DNA of 64,000 nucleotides, taken from contig NC_133166.1 in the NCBI RefSeq assembly GCF_040802235.1, positions 3,782,001 to 3,846,000 on the forward strand. The letters are read 5' to 3'. The position numbers were made by a program, and so were the translations under genes. The notes below the pieces were generated by a model. The model saw nothing but the letters and a program-made list of their open reading frames with translations, was not told the origin of the DNA and did no database searches. Below are positions 61,645 through 64,000 of this stretch, one piece after another (position 1 is the stretch's first letter; each line of letters begins with the position of its first letter). This DNA is from Manis javanica (taxonomy: Eukaryota; Chordata; Mammalia; Pholidota; Manidae).

Positions 61645-62412
61645 TGATGTATACATGTAACAGGACAGAGAGTGTACTTGTAGTATAAGTACACTATAAG
61701 AAAAGAGGAGAGAGAGGGAGAAAGTGATAGAGAAAGAATAAGGGATTCTTTATGTGCCAGGGATTATTCTAACCTCTTTGCAAATGACATGTAATCTAAT
61801 TTCCTAACTTTTATGTGAAGTAATTATTATTATTATTTTCTCCATTTTTTTCAGAAAAGAGAGTATCTGAGTTCCCTAAACCATAGGACACTGCAACAAC
61901 AAAAATAATGAAGGAAAAAAGAAATAAACAATAATCTTAAAACAACAAAAGAACAAAAAGATAAAAAAGATACAAACACATGTAGACATCTCATACTGTA
62001 TGCAAATCATCTGACAAAAATGTGTTCTTCGTTATTAAATTATAGGAATTCAATTTTGAAAAGACTCCAAGTTTCCAAATAGATACTGAAAGAAAGTATG
62101 ATTCTTACCATTTCTTCATTAAACTGTGAAGGTTTTCGCAGCAAACTAAATGTGTGTGTTTTAAGAGTTCATACTCATATTCATTTGAGACATTATAGAT
62201 TGAAGAAAAGCAAAGAAGCCTGGAAGTTTCCAAATATGCTCAATCATACCCTTGTAAACTAAAGAAGCACCAGAATAAATGAATCAAAAGGAATCATTCA
62301 TAACTGCCTACTTTCTGGCTGTTTTCTCTACTCTAACATTGCAGTTTACCAACTCACCCCTGCACCAGACTCCACCTTGGGACCCTGAATGCTGCTAAGA
62401 AAATATTCTCTA
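61466..62412. other. Intergenic sequence with TA microsatellite
   Basis: Counterpart of 2,976-3,893, with a (TA)n expansion at 61,598-61,645 and a GA-rich tract near 61,700-61,735. Confidence 0.5.
61598..61645. repeat. (TA)n microsatellite
   Basis: About 48 bases of alternating TA with two single-base interruptions. The equivalent sites in units 1 and 2 have only short TATACATAT-like remnants. Confidence 0.95.
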
Positions 62413-63345
62413 CTAAAATATTTTGGAGCTCACCACTTTCTTAAGGGCTTCTTTCACATCTTTGTTCCTCAGGCTGTAGATCAGGGGGTTCAGCATGGGA
62501 ATCACAACAGTGTAGAACACAGTGGTCACTTTATCAATGTCCACAGTGTTGCCAGAACTGGGCCGGCAATACATAAAAAGGATTGTTCCATGGAAGACAG
62601 CGATGGCTGTGAAGTGGGAGGCACAGGTGGAGAAGGCTTTGCGCCTTCCCTGGGCAGAGCGCATCCTCAGGATGGTGATGAGAATAAACAAGTAGGAGGT
62701 GAGAATGATCACAATGGTGGTGATCTCATTGCAAGTGACCAGAATGTATAGCAGCAGCTCATTCATAGTGACATCAGAGCAAGCAAGAGACAAGAGAGGG
62801 GGTAGATCACAAAAGAAGTGGTTAATCACATTTGATCTATAGGATAGGATTTCAAGTGCTAAGCACAAGTGAATCAGAGAACACACCGTCCCACACAGGT
62901 AACAACCAAACACCAGCCCCACACAGAGATGCTGGGACATGGTGACCATGTACAGCAGTGGGTTACAGACAGCCACAAAGCAGTCATAGGCCATCACAGC
63001 CAGCAGGAAGACCTCAGTGATGGCATAGGAACAAAATAAGTAGAATTGCATCATGCATTCCAGAAAGGAGATGGCTTTGTCCTTACTGAAGGTATTGGAC
63101 AACATCTTTGGCACAATGATCGTGGAGTAGCAAAAATCCACAAAGGACAAGTGGCTGAGGAAAAAGTACATGGGAGTGTGAAGTCGAGAGCTGACCTGAA
63201 TCAGTGCAATCATGCCCAGGTTGCCCAAAACTGTGAGTCCGTAGATGAGAAGAAACACCAGTAACAGGAAGACTCTCAGCTCAGGGGCATCTGTTAGTCC
63301 GAGGAGAATGAACTCTGTCACACTGGTGCAGTTTCCCTTGCCCAT
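62413..63345 (-). CDS. OR5L: Class II olfactory receptor OR5L-like, open but DRY arginine lost
   Basis: A 310-residue open frame starting MGKGNCTS (ATG at 63,343-63,345; N-glycosylation site NCT), the start expected for OR5L. TM1 to TM7 motifs are complete: [80 protein letters not shown]. The exception is residue 122: MAYDRF has become MAYDCF (codon TGC, 62,980-62,982), a change expected from CGC by CpG decay. Since this arginine stabilises the inactive state and contacts the G protein in class A GPCRs, signalling may be impaired. This is the paralogue of the pseudogenes at 3,894 and 38,271. A splice acceptor (minus-strand ttttttag, AG at 63,426-63,427) lies 80 bases upstream. Confidence 0.9.
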   Translation of the reverse strand: MGKGNCTSVTEFILLGLTDAPELRVFLLLVFLLIYGLTVLGNLGMIALIQVSSRLHTPMYFFLSHLSFVDFCYSTIIVPKMLSNTFSKDKAISFLECMMQFYLFCSYAITEVFLLAVMAYDCFVAVCNPLLYMVTMSQHLCVGLVFGCYLCGTVCSLIHLCLALEILSYRSNVINHFFCDLPPLLSLACSDVTMNELLLYILVTCNEITTIVIILTSYLFILITILRMRSAQGRRKAFSTCASHFTAIAVFHGTILFMYCRPSSGNTVDIDKVTTVFYTVVIPMLNPLIYSLRNKDVKEALKKVVSSKIF

Positions 63346-63847
63346 GACTCCACTTTACTAGGTTTTAAAAATATATTAATAGTTATTTGCCATTATATGA
63401 TACCAAATTCATTTTTTACTGTCTCCTAAAAAATCATGAGAATAAGAAAAATAGTTAATTTTTCAGCAAACAAAAGGACATTTTTTTCATGTTTAGGAAA
63501 ACTTCAGACATTCTACATCCAGATTCATAGAATTCACAGTTGAATTCACAGATCACACAAAGGCCTGTAATTTGTGTACTGGAATTACATTTAATCTGTA
63601 AATTGTAGAAGGCTATATGAGTCCTTAAACTAGTTCTACACAATTTAGAGCTTGGAATTGAATCATTTGCTAGACATTAAATATTATTTAATTAGCTACA
63701 TAGTTTTATGAAATTCATATCCCTGTTTCCTGGCACTCTTCAATCAGTACTGGAAACACTGGAATTACATGGAATAATTTTTTAAATGCATAGTATCCTT
63801 CTCTGTTTTCCACTAAAATGATGATATGTATGCTTATTCAAGACTGC
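63346..63847. other. Upstream flank of the OR5L gene, unit 3
   Basis: AT-rich sequence matching 4,842-5,285 and 39,220-39,690. Nothing is recognised beyond the splice acceptor. Confidence 0.5.
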
Positions 63848-64000
63848 AGTAAAAAAAAACTTCAACAAACAAAAGTCCAGGACCAGATGGTTTCATAACA
63901 GAAAATTCCACCAAACTTTTAATGAAGAGCTAATATTCATCCTTTTTAAAGTATTTCAAAAAGTAGAAGAGCAGGGTGTACTTCCAAACTCATTCTATGG
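63848..64000 (+). mobile_element. 5'-truncated L1, unit 3 copy, cut by the window end
   Basis: L1 ORF2 linker sequence ('ccaggaccagatggtttcat', 'aaagtatttcaaaaagtaga'), the same insertion as at 5,286 and 39,690. It continues past the window. Confidence 0.85.

Larger units (their letters stand above)
53000..64000. repeat. Tandem segmental duplication, unit 3 (left part)
   Basis: 53,000-57,850 matches 29,410-34,364. 57,850-64,000 matches both 34,365-39,850 and 1-5,450. The unit leaves the window inside the L1 that begins at 63,848. Unlike units 1 and 2 it keeps the complete old L1 3' end and an open second OR5L gene. Confidence 0.88.

Overview
This is a mammalian genomic window from an olfactory-receptor (OR) gene cluster. 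It is AT-rich and dominated by LINE-1 (L1), with single-exon class II OR genes. I saw no bacterial gene organisation and no Alu, B1/B2, Bov-tA or CAN-type SINEs, but that is an impression by eye. The OR family content (OR5L-like genes alternating with OR5D-like remnants, plus a gene recalling OR5W) matches the human chromosome 11q11-12 OR5D/OR5L/OR5W neighbourhood. The species cannot be fixed from sequence alone; a non-primate, non-rodent placental mammal is my best guess.

Layout. Three related tandem units carry the OR5L/OR5D material, all on the minus strand. Unit 1 is about 1-11,815 and enters the window already in progress. Unit 2 is about 29,410-46,210. Unit 3 is about 53,000-64,000 and runs off the end. 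A full unit reads, left to right: intact OR5L gene (30.2 kb; 53.8 kb), intergenic DNA, an old L1 3' end, an OR5D remnant, a second OR5L locus (pseudogene in units 1 and 2, open in unit 3), a 3-kb L1 fragment, a MER5-like DNA transposon, and a GC-rich block. Units 1 and 2 share a deletion and pseudogene lesions that unit 3 lacks, so they are the closer pair.

Between units 1 and 2 (11.8-29.4 kb) lies different material: an intact plus-strand OR gene (16.26-17.20 kb) with a plausible non-coding 5' exon at 14.27-14.39 kb, a near full-length but broken L1 (18.39-24.47 kb), and an endogenous-retrovirus env/LTR segment (about 24.6-26.28 kb). That segment ends in a poly(A) tract fused directly to a 5'-truncated L1 (26.29-28.80 kb), followed by an old MaLR-like LTR. 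Between units 2 and 3 sits an older, nearly full-length, degenerate L1 (46.2-53.0 kb).

Functional content: four open OR genes, at 16,260, 30,198, 53,775 and 62,413. One of them, at 62.4 kb, has lost the arginine of the DRY motif. There are two OR5L pseudogenes and three OR5D remnants. Everything else is repeat-derived or unrecognised intergenic sequence. The most unusual structure is the ERV-poly(A)-L1 fusion, which looks like a template-switch product of L1 reverse transcription.
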